Shown: positions 43,180-54,640, counted from the stretch's first letter. The stretch is 64,000 nt of DNA from Petrolisthes cinctipes (GCA_033782935.1 JAWQEG010000003.1:248001-312000), one strand, 5' to 3'. Program-made: numbers and translations. The notes: a model not told the origin generated them from the letters alone.

Positions 43180-43584
43180 GATAGTTTTAACATTTATTTT
43201 TATTGAGGAACGAGTATAGATATCACTTCCATTTCTTCATAAAGTATTATAAACACAATTGTTGCATTACATACCCAACTTAGAACTATGACGAATGTAA
43301 AATAAAAGTAGCAACATATTCGTACCACCACTGTGAAATGTGTATGCCACATTTCTTTATTATTACATAAAGACGTTGCATTATAAAGTTTATTTGTCAT
43401 TGACATACTTAAGTATACTTAAGTATATATTATAAAATTGTTTTGTTACGTGTTCGGGTATTTTACATTATATCACACAAGCTACGACTCGCTAGTTTAA
43501 GAAATGTGGCGTCGCTGTAAACGGTGACAGGTCCCACACGTCCCCACCCAAACAACATTTTTAGAGTGGTCGGACTATAGGAGG
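43180..43584. other. Stretch without recognisable genes
   Basis: AT-rich, with a short palindrome acttaagtatacttaagtata (43408-43428). Confidence 0.55.
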
Positions 43585-44175
43585 GGATTGATTTATTGTT
43601 TCTTTGATGCAACTAGGCATCTGGCGGTGCAACAGCTACTGTCATATACCGCCCAACATGAAATGGTCATCTACATAATTAATAAAACATGAACATACTT
43701 TAAATAGGCTTCATTAGCCCAAAAGGGATAGGCAGCATGATTAAAAAGACACACAAACTAAAAAGCACATTGCTTCTAAAAGAACCCGTCGACTTAAGTA
43801 GAATATATAAAAGAATCAAAACTAAAAAAAATATCAAACCATCTAAAAAACAAAAATATCATAAAATCACAATATGTGGCAACATAGGAGAGGGTGTTCC
43901 CTCCCACACAACAAGCCTCCTCTCAGAGCACCACTGCAGGAACGGGACGACTGCTGGCAGGAGGCCGAGAATTGGAGACCGCAGCCTTAGCCAGGGCGTC
44001 AGCCTGCTCATTTCCACCGACACCCACATGAGCCGGGACCCGACAAATTGTAACTCTGCGGCCACGACGACCCAGGAGGACAAGCCATTTGAGAATGGCC
44101 AATACCAGGGGATGGGAAGAGTTAAAATTGCTCAAGGCCTGCAAGGCCCTACAGGAATTGCTAAAAATGAGGGAT
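43585..44175 (-). pseudogene. I-type LINE 3' fragment: RNase H end and 3' UTR
   Basis: The minus strand near 43940-44140 reads SNFNSSHPLVLAILKWLV, ICRVPAHVGVGGNEQADALA and KAA, the end of a LINE RNase H. The 3' end (43585-43660) carries the gctgttgcaccgcc-type terminal sequence and a degenerate tail. It is the same family as 6932-9345, and 5'-truncated at about 44165, exactly where the Gypsy-2 reading breaks off, so it probably inserted there. Confidence 0.8.
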
Positions 44176-44930
44176 GAAGCGATGGTAATAATTAATGATG
44201 CTTAAGAATCCCCCTAGTTTCCTGGCAGTGGTGGGTAGAGGGAATTCCCTGACGGTTTCCACTTTCTTCGGCAGCGGGATAATATCGTTGGGCGTAACCC
44301 GGTGTCCGAGGAAGTCCAAATTGTCGACCCATAGAACACACTTGTAGGGGTGAATCTTAAGGCTGTTCTGCTGCAGGCGGTCGCAAAGTTACCTCAGGTA
44401 AGCTGCTGATGTTGCAAGTGGGTGTGTGAGGCGACAAGGATATCATCGATATAGACGACGGTGTATTCCAATCCACGCAGCACCTTGTTCATGAACCTCT
44501 GGAACATCTGAGAAGCGCTACGTAATCCAAAGTTCATGCAAGGGAACTCGAACAGCCCAAAAGGAGTAGTGATTGCAGCCTCCTTAATATCGTCCTCCGC
44601 TACCTGTATCTGGTGGAAGGCACGTACAAGGTCAATTTTAGAGAATGCTGTATACCCTTGGAGCTTGGATTGGATGTCCAGGACGTGCGGTATTGGGTAC
44701 CTGTCGGGAATGGTGGCAGCGTTCAGGTCTCTGTAGTCGCCACATGCCCTCCATTCGCCTTCCTGTTGCTTGGAAACCATATGTGTCCATGCGCTGTCGG
44801 ACGGTCTTGCAACCCCCTGCTGGATCATGACGTGAAACTCCCTCTTTGCTGCTTCTAGCCTCTCAGGGGGCATCCTTCTGGGTTTGGCAAAGATGGTGAT
44901 GGTGAGACGGATACCTGGGTTATGAAAATG
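44176..44930 (-). pseudogene. Gypsy-2 reverse transcriptase
   Basis: The frame 44394-44873 gives PPERLEAAKREFHVMIQQGV, WRACGDYRDLNAATIPDRYP, FSKIDLVRAFHQIQV (motif A, first Asp), TPFGLFEFPCMNFGLRSASQ and the catalytic VVYIDDILVAS (about 44440-44470). After a stop the following segment reads HPYKCVLWVDNLDFLGHRV, then RKLGGFLSIINYYHRFIPHF (connection domain) up to 44176. All catalytic Asp residues are present, but the frame is broken near 44395. Confidence 0.88.
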
Positions 44931-44999
44931 CTGTGTGGTGGTGGTGGAGAGTAGGTTAGGAAATTAATGTCTAATGTGTTTTCGTAGGGATTGGAGTGT

Positions 45000-45355
45000 A
45001 TTATGTGCGTGATGGTAGGTGTAGAGTGTCAGCAGTGTTTGGCTAGGATGATGACTCCTGATGGCTGGTGAGTAAGGCGTTGTCTATTTGCATCGATCAG
45101 GAGATCGTGTGCCGTAAGGAAGTCCAGACCAAGGATGTGGGCTTGCACATCCGCCATGACGAACGGCCATACCACAAACTCTTGGCAGAGGAGTGTGACG
45201 CCCCTGCTCCTCGTGCCGTAGGTAGCGATCGGTGACTTGTTAGCAGCGAGGAGGTTGTAGGCAGTAGAGGGCTGGCACTCCCCATCTGTAGCCGTCAGGA
45301 AAACAACACTAACCTCTGAGTCGATGAGGAAGTTGTCCCCACACTCTAGGTCTTC
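45000..45355 (-). pseudogene. Gypsy-2 aspartic protease
   Basis: The minus strand reads NFLIDSEVSVVF where a retroviral-type protease has (L/V)(I/L)DTGA.(v)S, so the Asp is present but the T/S-G-A that follows is changed. Downstream FVMADVQAHILGLDFLTAHD matches the C-terminal 'ILG.DFL' motif. The segment before RT is shortened and frameshifted. Confidence 0.7.
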
Positions 45356-45599
45356 TACCCACAGGAGAATGAGAGCGGTGTGATGAGGTGGCTGAACAGG
45401 CTTAGGCTACTGGTGCGTTGATGGGCCGGTAGTAGTGGTGCGGTGGCGAGGTTAGTGGCAGTGTTGTGGCTGGCAGGGAGGGCCGCTTGGAGATGGTGGT
45501 ACACGGTAGGTGTGTTGCTGGGAGGCCCTGAAGTGGAAGTCGTAGGGTGGGCGGTAGTATGGAGGGCGTTGTCTTGCCACCACCTTATCCGTTTCCCTG

Positions 45600-46340
45600 C
45601 GTTTGTCTGACAGACTGGCGGTTGGAGGAGGAGCCCCATGAGCATGGATGGTGACAGTTGCGAGCGACGTGACCAAACCTCTGGTGGTAGGTGCAGTAGG
45701 TGGTGTTGTTCCAATGTTGAGAGTTGTGAGGAGTTATCCGGTGCGTAGTATGGGGCAGTTGCCGTGATGGTGCTGTGCCAGTGGTGGCGCTGGTGGTGGG
45801 GAATATGGAGTGTGGGGTGGTTGCTGAGATGGAGTGGTCCACTGGTGTAGGTGTGTAGGTTGTGGGGTGTATAGGGTGCCAAATTTGTTGTTGAGTGCTT
45901 GAAGGTGGTATGTAATGCAGGTGTAGGTGGTCATGAGGGTGTCTGCAAGCTTGGCGTACTCACGCAGGGGAAGGTTGAGTTGTACCTGGAGGTGCAACTG
46001 GATATCAGTAGGCAGCAGCCTGGAGTCATCGCTGAAGGGTATGGCGGCTTTCTTGTTAAGTTGCTGCATGTGCCGCAGTACCTCGGAGGGACGGCACCCC
46101 TCCAGCTGCACGTCTTCCAGCACCTTGAGGTACTGTTGGGGAGTCATGTCGTGAGCGGAGATAATGGCGGCCTTCAAATCGTTGTAGTGTGAGTGGTGTT
46201 CGAAGGTTGAGAGTAGTGGGGACAAGGAGGAGAAGACTTCGTGTGGAAGGGCATGAATAATAGCTTGATATCACTGGTCCTGGGTGCGGTTTTGGCACTG
46301 CCATACCGCCTCCACGTGTAGAAACCATGCATGAACATTC
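45600..46340 (-). pseudogene. Gypsy-2 gag with CHCC knuckle
   Basis: The capsid region (45734-46340) reads AIIHALPHEVFSSLSPLLST, then HYNDLKAAIISAHDMTPQQY and CRPSEVLRHMQQLNKKA, matching the invertebrate Gypsy capsid pattern. One in-frame TGA lies near 46270. About 60 codons further on, in another frame (about 45640-45700), is CTYHQRFGHVARNCHHPC: C-x2-H-x9-C-x3-C, the unusual CHCC zinc motif of the CsRn1 clade. Gag forms the particle and binds element RNA. Confidence 0.8.
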
Positions 46341-47677
46341 TAATTAAAGGAGGGAGTGTAAGGTACGATAGTTGAGGCAGGTTGAGCAGTGGCGTTGGGA
46401 GGAGAGGCAGAGGAGTGTGGAAGGGACATGTTGGTCTTATAGAGGGTGTCGATGGGGGTAGCCATAGAAACAGACGAGAGTGAAAGCAGGAGCTACGAAA
46501 AGGGTCGTTGTGTGGCGTGGAGACGGTACACGTTCTACCAGCGATACTCAATCTAACGAATAGGGGGTCCTGGGCAAAGTGTGGGTCGTGTGTGGGGTAT
46601 GGGGTGGGGGTGAAAGACGTGGTAGAGACTGGGGTTAATGGGGGTGTAGCCACGTGGTAAGAAATTAGAAAAAAAACGAAAGGGGGTACGACAAGAAAAA
46701 ACAGTTGGGTTGCGGGTAAAATGCAGGAGAGAACGGGTGAGAGTGGGGGAGTCGTAGGTAGGGTAGACAAAAGTGGGTAGAATATGTAGGTGGCAGGTGG
46801 GGCTGGAGAAGGAGATACAGGGTGGGTGATGGGGTGGAAAGAGCGGGAAGGGAACACACGTGGGGATGGGGCAAAAAATTAGAGGGGGACAAAGTGTGAT
46901 GAAGGTAGGGGAATGGCGGGCGAGAAATGAAATTAAGGGACACAATTGAGAGGGAGGCATGGGTGGAGAATTAATGGGGTAACAAAGGGTTGTGAAAATG
47001 GGTTACGGGGAACACTACGGGGCACAAAGGGGAAAGAAGATGGGGACACACGTGGGGGAGAGAAAGAAGGTAGTAAGGATGAAAAAAAAAGAAAAAAGAG
47101 AAACACAACGGGGAGAGTGGAGGAGGGGAGGGGGGGTAAGAAAAAAGGAACACTATAGGGTGCGAAAAATAGGGGGTGAGGTGGGCAGGAGATGCGCTGT
47201 GTGGAGGGGAAGAGGAAACAGGTAGGGGTTAGTGGGGAGGAAAGCGAGGAAACGTGGCCGAAAGAAATGAGGTATTTGGGGACGTTACGTTACGTAAAAT
47301 GTTTGAGGGTGAGAACAATGAGGAGTCGTGAACACAAGCGAACAAATAGAGGGAACAGTGTAAAATGTCTGTGTTAATACCTTGTTTTAATAGGAGGAGT
47401 CGTGGCCCGCCGGAGACGTCGAGGGTGGAGTAGGGGCGTCGTACTTGTAGTGTAGCGTGGAAGTCGACGTTGGTGATGTAGTGTAGCGAGGAGTAGCTGT
47501 AGGGGCCGCTGGAGACGTCGAAGGTGGCGTAGAGGCGTAGTATTAGAGGTGTGGAGTGTAGAGCGACATTGGTGACGTGGTGTAGCTAGGAGTAGCTCGA
47601 GGAGTGTAGAGTAGCGTAGCTGTGTATGTACTACCTTTTGTACCAGTGTAGTAGAGCTGAAAGCCGGGGTCACCAAT
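46341..47677 (-). other. Gypsy-2 leader region
   Basis: Pyrimidine-rich on the minus strand, with low-complexity Pro/Ser/Thr-rich open frames that look spurious. The primer-site-like ggtgaccccggctttcagct lies against the LTR (about 47654-47674). Confidence 0.5.
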
Positions 47678-47922
47678 TATAATGGCCAAGAAGCCCTTGC
47701 GTTACTACCCGGCGTGAACAGACTCTAGAATACACGGTAACCAATTATTGGTAAGTACAGGGTAACACACACAAATAAATATGGAAGGCCAGCCTGCCGT
47801 ATAGCGTCGTGAGAGGGCCGTAGTTGCTGCAGGAGAATGTGTAGGATTAGGACGCACACGTGTGATCGAGGCGGGAACACGGTGTGAGGCTTGATGCAGG
47901 AAGCGGCAGGTACAGCCAGCTC
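47678..47922 (-). repeat. Partial 5' LTR of Gypsy-2
   Basis: Matches the R-U5 part of LTR family B and stops after gcggcaggtac, the same break as in 4830-5069. Confidence 0.78.
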
Positions 47923-47924
47923 CA

Positions 47925-48045
47925 CTGCCGCGAGGGCCACTGCAGTGTTGTCAGCGCTCCCTCTATCAGGCGTGAACCACAAACTTCGGTCCGAGACACA
48001 CATCTGAAGCACTCACTAGTGAGTGAGATGGTAATGGGGGTTGGC
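47925..48045 (-). repeat. tRNA-like SINE, copy 1
   Basis: The minus strand reads ctagtgagtgcttcagat... with a B-box-like ggttcacgcctg. Nearly the same sequence occurs at 49230-49370. It abuts the truncated LTR. Confidence 0.55.
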
Positions 48046-48750
48046 AGGCTTGTTTCTGAGCGAAACGAATGACAATGAAATAATAATCTGTATGTGAGCA
48101 ATTTTGTTTTTATGTGGATGCAACGATGGACACCAAATGATTCCTGATATGTTAATTTGTTATATTTCATGGTGCAGAATATTACATTTTAATGACCGAT
48201 AATCAGGTTTTGATTTACTATTAAAATGATAAATGAAAGAAACCATATCATCAGAACATATTCCATGCACCTGTGGCCAGTTTATGGATGTTCTGAAGAT
48301 ATTGACATATCAGGTAGGAGAGCCCTTTTCCTTGCGCTGAGGTCAAACTCAGCACTCTGATATTTGCGAGTAACAACCTCTACCTTATTGACTTCGCTGA
48401 CATTTGAGGAACAAATACATAAGAACTGAGGATATTAGATAATTCAAGCATCGGCACCATGAACTATCCATCATCTGGCCCCTTTAATGATTCCGCCAAA
48501 TAAACCCGGGATATAGTATATCCTTTATATTGGTTGTAATGTATTCACATTGCAAGGACGGAAACTGAAGTTTGGTGGTAAAGCTAAAATTGCAGGTTTA
48601 ACAGTTTTTTTTTTTTCCATGAACCAGATGAGGCTGGTGTAATTCTTGTGCAGGGTGCAGATGAGCTTCCCTTGGCTTCCACCTCCATCTTAACCCTACC
48701 CTACTCTCCCCATATCTCTCTCTCCCTTTGGCCCTTTCCTTTACCACTTA

Positions 48751-48988
48751 GGGCCGAATCCACAGTGGTTTGTTTTGGTTTTCGAGGACCTTAACTGACC
48801 TGCGTAAATGACTCGTAAGTAAATTATTTGATGAATTTGATGACTCCACTATGCAACTATCGTAATAATGGAACTACCTGACAGATTATGTGGATATGGA
48901 TACTGAGTTTGTTGGATATAATTAATTAAGACTGACAAGTATAGTTGAGGAGGATCATAACAGACCAAAGCCACTGTGGAATTGGCCC
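48751..48988. mobile_element. Harbinger-like MITE (TTA target)
   Basis: 238 bp; ends GGGCCGAATCCACAGTGG and, reverse complemented, GGGCCAATTCCACAGTGG. TTA on both sides (48748-48750 and 48989-48991). No coding capacity. Confidence 0.85.
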
Positions 48989-49229
48989 TTAGTCTCTATT
49001 AGTCTACAGTATATTATTGGTCTTGGGGCTGTATATAACAAGACAGATATGTTTTAGTGTAGGTTGTTCTTGTCATTAATTATGCTTTCCAATCTCGTCT
49101 TTTATTTAATAAATGAATGTCACTTGCTCATCAAACTGGCACGTTAGGCCTCGTCCCCTCGGACTGACACTTCGCCACACACACAGACAAAAGCAATAAT
49201 TTTGCCCGTTCTCCTCTCGCTCGCTTGCC

Positions 49230-49370
49230 TCGGCCGTGTATGAGGTGGAAAATGTCTGTGTTTTCACTGCTCCCTCGCCCAGGCGTGAACCGCGAACTTT
49301 GGTTCACGAGAAAAGTCTGAAGCACTAACTAGTCTCGTCGCCTGGATGCCAGCGGGCCGACCGGCAGCAA
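49230..49370 (-). repeat. tRNA-like SINE, copy 2
   Basis: The minus strand has ctagttagtgcttcagac (A-box region) and ggttcacgcctgg (B-box-like), matching 47925-48045. Confidence 0.55.
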
Positions 49371-49883
49371 GTCATTCTGAAGGAGGGAGTCTGGGCGCGA
49401 TTCTGATTACATTACTCTCAATAGTGAGGAAGTATTTAATACTCATGTAAGCTTAAGTATAACAACCATAAAGTTATGCATGTTTTTTTTTCACAGTATT
49501 TGCCTAGCAATTTTGCAATGCAATAACGAGGAAGAACGTTAGCCGTAAAACGATAAAGACCAGTAATTACACAGATAGACGTGCTATATGTTACTAATTT
49601 TAGTACTGAATTATCTAAAGGAATGTGCCACCTGCCATGCATTGGGTTCCTGTATGAAGAGGGCTTGGAAACTTCAGTTACCGTCCTTGCAATGTGAATA
49701 AATTACAGCCAATATAAAGGATTTACTATATCCCAGGTTTATTTGACGGAATCATTAAAGGGGCCAGATGATGGATAGTTCATGATGCCGATGTTTGGAT
49801 TATCTAATATCCTCAGTTCTTAGGTATTTGTTCCTCAAGTGTCAGCGAAGTCAGTAAGGTAGAAGTTGTTACTCACAAATAGG

Positions 49884-50115
49884 TCGTGGAGTGGCGTCAT
49901 CTACATCGTGGGACCACCCCCCAGGGCTGCCAAGGAAGGAAGCTATGGGGGCCAAACCGCTACAAAATCCCCCCGCCCTCATCAAGGAGGCGCGAGTTCT
50001 TGGGAACGACTTCGGTCACCTGGGCAATCACCACACCCCTCGCACAACACACACAATTACACATTTTTCTACCACCGAGAAATGATCCTCCGGCTGTCAT
50101 TTCTCGGCTTGTACC
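49884..50115 (+). repeat. 5'-end fragment of the 2A-type LINE
   Basis: Matches 24426-24650 (gtggagtggcg, gggaccaccccccagggctg, caaggaggcgcga, and the cgagaaatga/tcatttctcg hairpin), and stops just before the 2A-like motif. A LINE fragment that keeps only the 5' end is unusual, since insertions normally lose it. Confidence 0.8.
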
Positions 50116-50519
50116 AGTCCTCTAAGGCTTTAACTCGTTCAGGATCTGATACAGTACCTTATTCTGGATTTGTAGTCGTAGTAGTTGTTGTTGTTGTTGT
50201 GGTTTTAGGTAGCGAGCTCAGCGTCGTGGTGTTCTTAGGTAATTGACTTCACAAGTTTCTTTAGGCTTAATTTATTTATACATACTTATCTCTATACAGG
50301 GAATTATATTTGATGCCTTGTCGTATATGACTGTGTCTCTCTCTTCTGGAGACAGGTTATAGCCCTGGGAGTCAGTTTAGGAAATCCTGCATATTAGTTC
50401 AACTTCACTGCTTATATACATTCTCGATTGGGAGATGCTAGAGGGGGTGGAGTTATTTAAGCTCCACCCAATTCTCCTCTCTCTCTCTCTCTTGCTTTCT
50501 CTCCCTCTCTCTCTCTCTC
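50116..50519. repeat. Non-coding stretch with (TTG)n and (TC)n
   Basis: Trinucleotide repeat near 50175-50200 and TC-rich sequence at 50475-50520. No gene seen. Confidence 0.65.
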
Positions 50520-52160
50520 TTACTTACTCACTCATGGAGCACAGGGGCGGTTAAATGGATAACCTAAAATGATAAGTAAGATGGGGAAAGTTGATGATAC
50601 GAAAGGCATTTGAGTTCACCTTGTCCAGGAATGTTGTGAAAGTTAATCCATCCCACACATGAAGTCGCACTCCGTACGAGAGTAAATGAGACCCCTGAAT
50701 GGACACAACAACTGTGTGCAGGTGAAATATTCACGGAATCTATGCAGCACACCTGACTTCTTTGAGGCTGTTTTAGCTAGAGACGTACTATGATCTCTCC
50801 TATAGATATTGTGACAGATAGAGACTCCAAAAACATTAAAGTAAGAAGAAAATTCGTTCAAAAAGAGGGAATTTTAATTTGGAAGATTAGTGTGAGTTAA
50901 AAGACGAACTTTGTTTTCGAGATATTGAAAACCACAATGTTTTATTCTGCCCCATTCGGAGATGAGGGTGTAGCAGCACCAGTACCTGGTCGCTCCTATG
51001 TTAGTTCCTTTGTTACCTCTAGAGCAGCCGGCCAGCAACAGAATAAAAGGGCCGGACCGCCAGCGCTTGTCCACTCTCCCACTAGCTCTAGATCGTGAAG
51101 CATCTGCCCCTGCCGTCGTATCTGCCGCTGCCTGCACCAAGCCTCCCACACGTGTCCCCGCCTTGATCACACGAGTGTGTTCCAGCCCTACACAACTGTC
51201 CTGCAGCAACCACTGCCCTCTCACGACGCTACACGGCAAGCAGGAAACCTATGGATACTTGTGCATAACCCTCTGTACTTACCAATAAACTGGTACCGTG
51301 TATTCTAGAGTCTGTGCACCCCGGGTAGTAACGCAAGGACCTCTTTGTTGTTATAATTGTATGTCAGAGGTTTTTCGTGTCACTTCATCATTCAATGGTG
51401 AGGAGCTACTGGGATGGGCGGGCGTCAAACTGGGTGGAATAGTGTACGGTGGAATCATCAGCATAGGAATGGATAGAAGAGGAAGTACAGCCAGGTAGGT
51501 CATTGATGAAAAGGAAAGAGCAAGGTGATGATAGGACAGAACCCTAAGGAATACCAATGTTGATAGACTTAGAGGAGAAATAATTGCTTCCGTCTACAAC
51601 AGCAGCTATAGAACGGCCAGAAAGTAAGTCAGGGATAAAGGTACAGAGCGAAGGTAAAAACAGAATGAGGGAAGTTTGGAAATTAAGCTTTGTGCCAGAC
51701 TCTTATCAATAGCTGTTGATATGTCTAGCACGACAGTAAAAGTTTCACCAAAGTTCCAAATAGAAGATGACTGTGAATCAGAAAGGAGGAATAGAAGATC
51801 GCCAGTAGAGTGTCCCTAACGGAAACCATACTGACAATCAGAAAGAATATCATGACGAGTGAGGTGATTTTGAGCTTTAAAGTTAATAATAGATTAGAAG
51901 ACTTTAGATAGAAAAGCAATAGGGCGACAATTTGAAGGATTGGGAGAGGTCACCTTTCTTCGAAATAAGTTGGATCAGAGCACACTTTCAATAAGAAGGA
52001 AAAGAATTAGATGACTAACAAAGACGGAAAAGTTGCCCCGGGAGGAAGCCAGTACGGAAGCACAGTTTTTGAGAACAACAGGAAGAATCCCATCTGGACT
52101 ACACCTGCCGAGTGTCACGGCCAGAGAAGGCAGAAAATACTTCATTTGAAGAGATTCTGA
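50520..52160 (-). pseudogene. Jockey-like LINE reverse transcriptase, split by a solo LTR
   Basis: On the minus strand from the right: VQPDGILPVVLKNCA, SNCRPIAFLSKVF, HDILSDCQYGFR-GHSTGDLLF, FTVVLDISTAIDKS (motif A, with the second half changed), FSGRSIAAVVDG, INIGIP-GSVLSSPCSFLFI and SIHSYADDSTVHYS (catalytic YADD, near 51460-51440). After the LTR at 50969-51355 the reading continues with EWGRIKHCGFQYLENK, AKTASKKSGVLHRFREYFT and FLDKVNSNAFRIINFPHL. The motif order and the C-terminal features match the Jockey/CR1-like group. In-frame stops are numerous. Confidence 0.8.
50969..51355 (+). repeat. Solo LTR (family B) inside the LINE
   Basis: 387 bp from TGTAGCAGCACC to GTTATA, with TATA-like AATAAAAG at 51039-51046 and AATAAA near 51283. 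It splits the RT reading between the YADD region and EWGRIK. No matching 4-5 bp target duplication is visible (aggg versus attg), so ends may have decayed. Confidence 0.8.
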
Positions 52161-52239
52161 TGACAGGCAAAAGTATGTCAGAAGGGGGTGGAGCTTGATA
52201 GTATTATAGTAATTTCATAGGTACAGCTATCATCACGCC

Positions 52240-52270
<31 letters not shown>

Positions 52271-52395
52271 TCTATTATTACTTAGCGAAAAATATGTGTT
52301 ATTAGGTAATGATATAAGTTATATACACAGGTCCTTTAGAAAAATTAAGAATACTCTTAAAATGTTGCCACATCTAGATTTTTTTCAATTTTCCC
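52161..52395. other. Short stretch with poly(A) run
   Basis: A run of about 30 A (52236-52265). Otherwise AT-rich, no gene. Confidence 0.7.
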
Positions 52396-52819
52396 TGTAT
52401 CAACAGGGACGTATGTTACTACCGGAGGTGAACAGACTCGAATACTAAGTACAGTTTATTAAGGTCTAGTGGTACAGCATAGCAATATGGAGAAATGGTA
52501 ATGTGGGCCAAGCACCTTGTTGTAGGTCAATCCGCCTGCCTGGGAGAAGTGTTGTATCTTGTAGCGTTGTGTTGTAGTGGAGAGGCACGTGGCGTCTTGT
52601 GTCTTGGTGGTTTGGTGTGGTGTGGGGTCGGCAGGTTAAGGGGAGAGAGACCCTTTCAGGCTGGCTGCTAGCGTAGTAGTGACCGTCTGACCGAGCGTTG
52701 GCAATGTAGGTGATGAGCTGGGCTGGCAGGCGCCCGCGCACAGGCAGACAGGTGAAGTTCAAGATGCTTGAGCGTGGCAGGTTTAGAAATGGGAAACGTA
52801 ATGTTCTTGGATCACTATA
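52396..52819 (-). repeat. Solo LTR (family A)
   Basis: Plus strand TGTATCAACAGGG...GATCACTATA; minus strand holds cacgtgcctctccac, ggcaggcgg, aaggtgcttgg, AATAAA and attcgagtctgttcacctcc. Same family as 288-701 and 29472-35586. The flanking tccc/cccc are only a possible target duplication. Confidence 0.75.
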
Positions 52820-52869
52820 CCCCTAACCATTCTTAATATTTTAGGATTTATACTATATTATTTCAAAAT

Positions 52870-52967
52870 TTCCCTCCACAGAGTCTGTCACTAATACGCT
52901 ATAACACAAGTTGTACCCTAACCCTACTGGCGTTATAGCGCATTTGTGACAGAGACTGTTAAGGGAA
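52870..52967. repeat. Imperfect hairpin of ~98 bp
   Basis: tccctccacagagtctgtca...cgctataac pairs with gttatagcg...tgacagagactgttaaggga. Possibly a small MITE; target duplication unclear. Confidence 0.6.
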
Positions 52968-53267
52968 AACTATTATTATATGCTGAAATATGAAAACTGG
53001 TTAAGGTAAAACATTTTAGGTCTTTTACATTTCTCAGTTTATCTTTATGCAAAATTGTCTTTTCCACGCTGTTCCGTTAACATCATGCAGTGAAAAAATG
53101 TTCGTGAATATTTTGTTGCAAATATAATTCCATTGTTTTTAGTGATACATTACATTTATTATATTTGCTAATTTGTCCACAGTTTGTATGACAGCATGGA
53201 TGTAATTAATTGTTTAATACCCTCTATGCATCAAATCTTGTCAGTACCTAATAACATTAAAGTATAA

Positions 53268-53452
53268 TGTTACGACATCAACGGAAAAATGAACAAGCAA
53301 CGGCAATTGATCTGACAAATAAAATATATAGAAAATATTGGGCAAAAGGGAGCCTCTACAGTAGAGCAAATTACTGTAAAACACGTTGATGCAGTAAACT
53401 CAGATTCTGTTAAAGGAGTTAATGGAAAACTCTAAATAAAATTACTTTACTA
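53268..53452 (-). repeat. Truncated 3' LTR of the Gmr1-type element
   Basis: Matches 58114-58297 (catcaacggaaaaatgaaca, caacggcaattgatctgaca, and so on) and then joins RNase H coding sequence at ttacta, a short shared sequence. This implies a deletion that removed the RNase H end and part of the LTR. Confidence 0.85.
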
Positions 53453-54640
53453 AATATTTTAAAGGGTGATGATCAGTAAGTACTTTCACATCAGGCCCAA
53501 AAGGGGGTATATACATGGACAAATGTTGTAGGGCAAGGATCAGGTCCAGTAACTCCTTCTCAATGACTGAATAGTTCTTTTGTGCAGGAAAGATCTTTTT
53601 ACTAAAATAGCAAACAGGATTGTCTATCCCCTGATCACCCTCCTGCAACAACACCGCTCCAGCACCCACATCACTGGGAAGTTACTTAGGGTTTGCTTTG
53701 CCAGGACAAAACTTCTCTCACACTCATCACTCCACTGGAAAGCCCTATCCTTCCTCAGTAATTCAGTTAGAGGAGTCACAAGGGTAGCAAAGTTCTTGAT
53801 AAAGTGTCTGTAGTAACCTATGCACCCCAAAAATCTTCTGAGCTCACACCTGTTCTGTGGCGATGGGAAGCTTTTGATGGCCTTCACCTTTGAATCAGGG
53901 GGCCGTACTTCGCCATGCCCAACAACATACCCGAGGTACTAAACCTGGGCACTTACAAACTCGCACTTTTTCAAATTTACCACAAGGCAGGCTACAGAGA
54001 GTCTAGACAACAAAGTTCCCAATTCCATCATATGACTCTCCCAATCTGATGTGAACACTACCACATCGTCCAGATACACCACACAATTTTTCATCCCCTG
54101 CACTATCTTGTTCATCAGTCGCTGGAATATTGCGGGAGCATTCTTCATACCATAGGGCATGACATGGCACATATATGTCTGACCGTCAACAACAAAACAG
54201 GAGATTTCCTTGGCACGCTCGGTCAGGGGCACTTGCCAAAACCCTTGCTTCAAGTCCAGCTTGGTAATGTAGCGAGCTGACCCGATGCGATCCACGCAGT
54301 CTTCCAAGCGAGGCAGCGGGTAGGTGTCGGTGGTAGTGACTGAGTTGACCCTCCGGTAATCAATGCAGAACCTAATTCCTCCATCAGACTTTGGCTGTAA
54401 CGTGACAGTTGAACTCCATAGGCTGACTCAGGGCGAGATGATGCCGAGGTCCAGCATGTATTCGAGTTCAGTGCGCAAGGCCTCTGCATGACGAGGACTA
54501 ACACGGTATGGGGGCAGCTTGATGGGAGCGGCGTCACCCACCCACACGTCATGCTTAGTCCAGGAGGTCCTCCCAGGAACGTCGCTGAACACCCTTTAGG
54601 GCACGAAGACAGCATTGACATCAGTTGCGTGAACTGGCCA
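53442..54640 (-). pseudogene. Gmr1-type reverse transcriptase and RNase H
   Basis: In order on the minus strand: KHDVWVGDAAPIKLPPYRV (linker, about 54530-54570), EALRTELEYMLDLGIISP, RFCIDYRRVNSVTTTDTYPL, RLEDCVDRIGSARYITKLDL (motif A region, 54250-54307), FWQVPLTERAKEI, MPYGMKNAPAIFQRLMNKIV and the catalytic CVVYLDDVVVF (about 54065-54095). The connection domain has FLGCIGYYRHFIKNFATLV. RNase H (53442-53669) has FSKKIFPAQKNYSVIEKELL and VLTDHHPLKYL. Stops occur after ISP and after VSAQV, with frameshifts near 54300 and 53650. The active-site Asp pair is intact. Confidence 0.88.

Larger units (their letters stand above)
44176..47922 (-). mobile_element. CsRn1-like Ty3/Gypsy retrotransposon (Gypsy-2), 3' part lost
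   Basis: Runs leftward: partial 5' LTR (47678-47922), primer-site-like ggtgaccccgg, pyrimidine-rich leader, gag (45600-46340), protease (about 45000-45355), RT and the start of RNase H to 44176, where a LINE fragment begins. Integrase and 3' LTR are not seen next to it. The LTR at 40815 could be a displaced end but is too diverged to claim. Confidence 0.82.
48362..49882. repeat. Long inverted repeat (two ~215-220 bp arms)
   Basis: Arms 48362-48582 and 49668-49882 are inverted copies, over 90% identical by eye (shared ctgaggatattagataat, gaactatccatcatctggcc, attcacattgcaaggacgg). The 1.1-kb interior holds a MITE (48751-48988) and a SINE (49230-49370). It may be a TIR transposon or two opposed copies of one repeat. 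I see no target duplication. Confidence 0.8.

Noticed and set aside
46174..46857. 227-codon Pro/Thr-rich minus-strand frame
   Set aside because: Pyrimidine-rich leader of Gypsy-2; the true capsid frame starts downstream in another frame.
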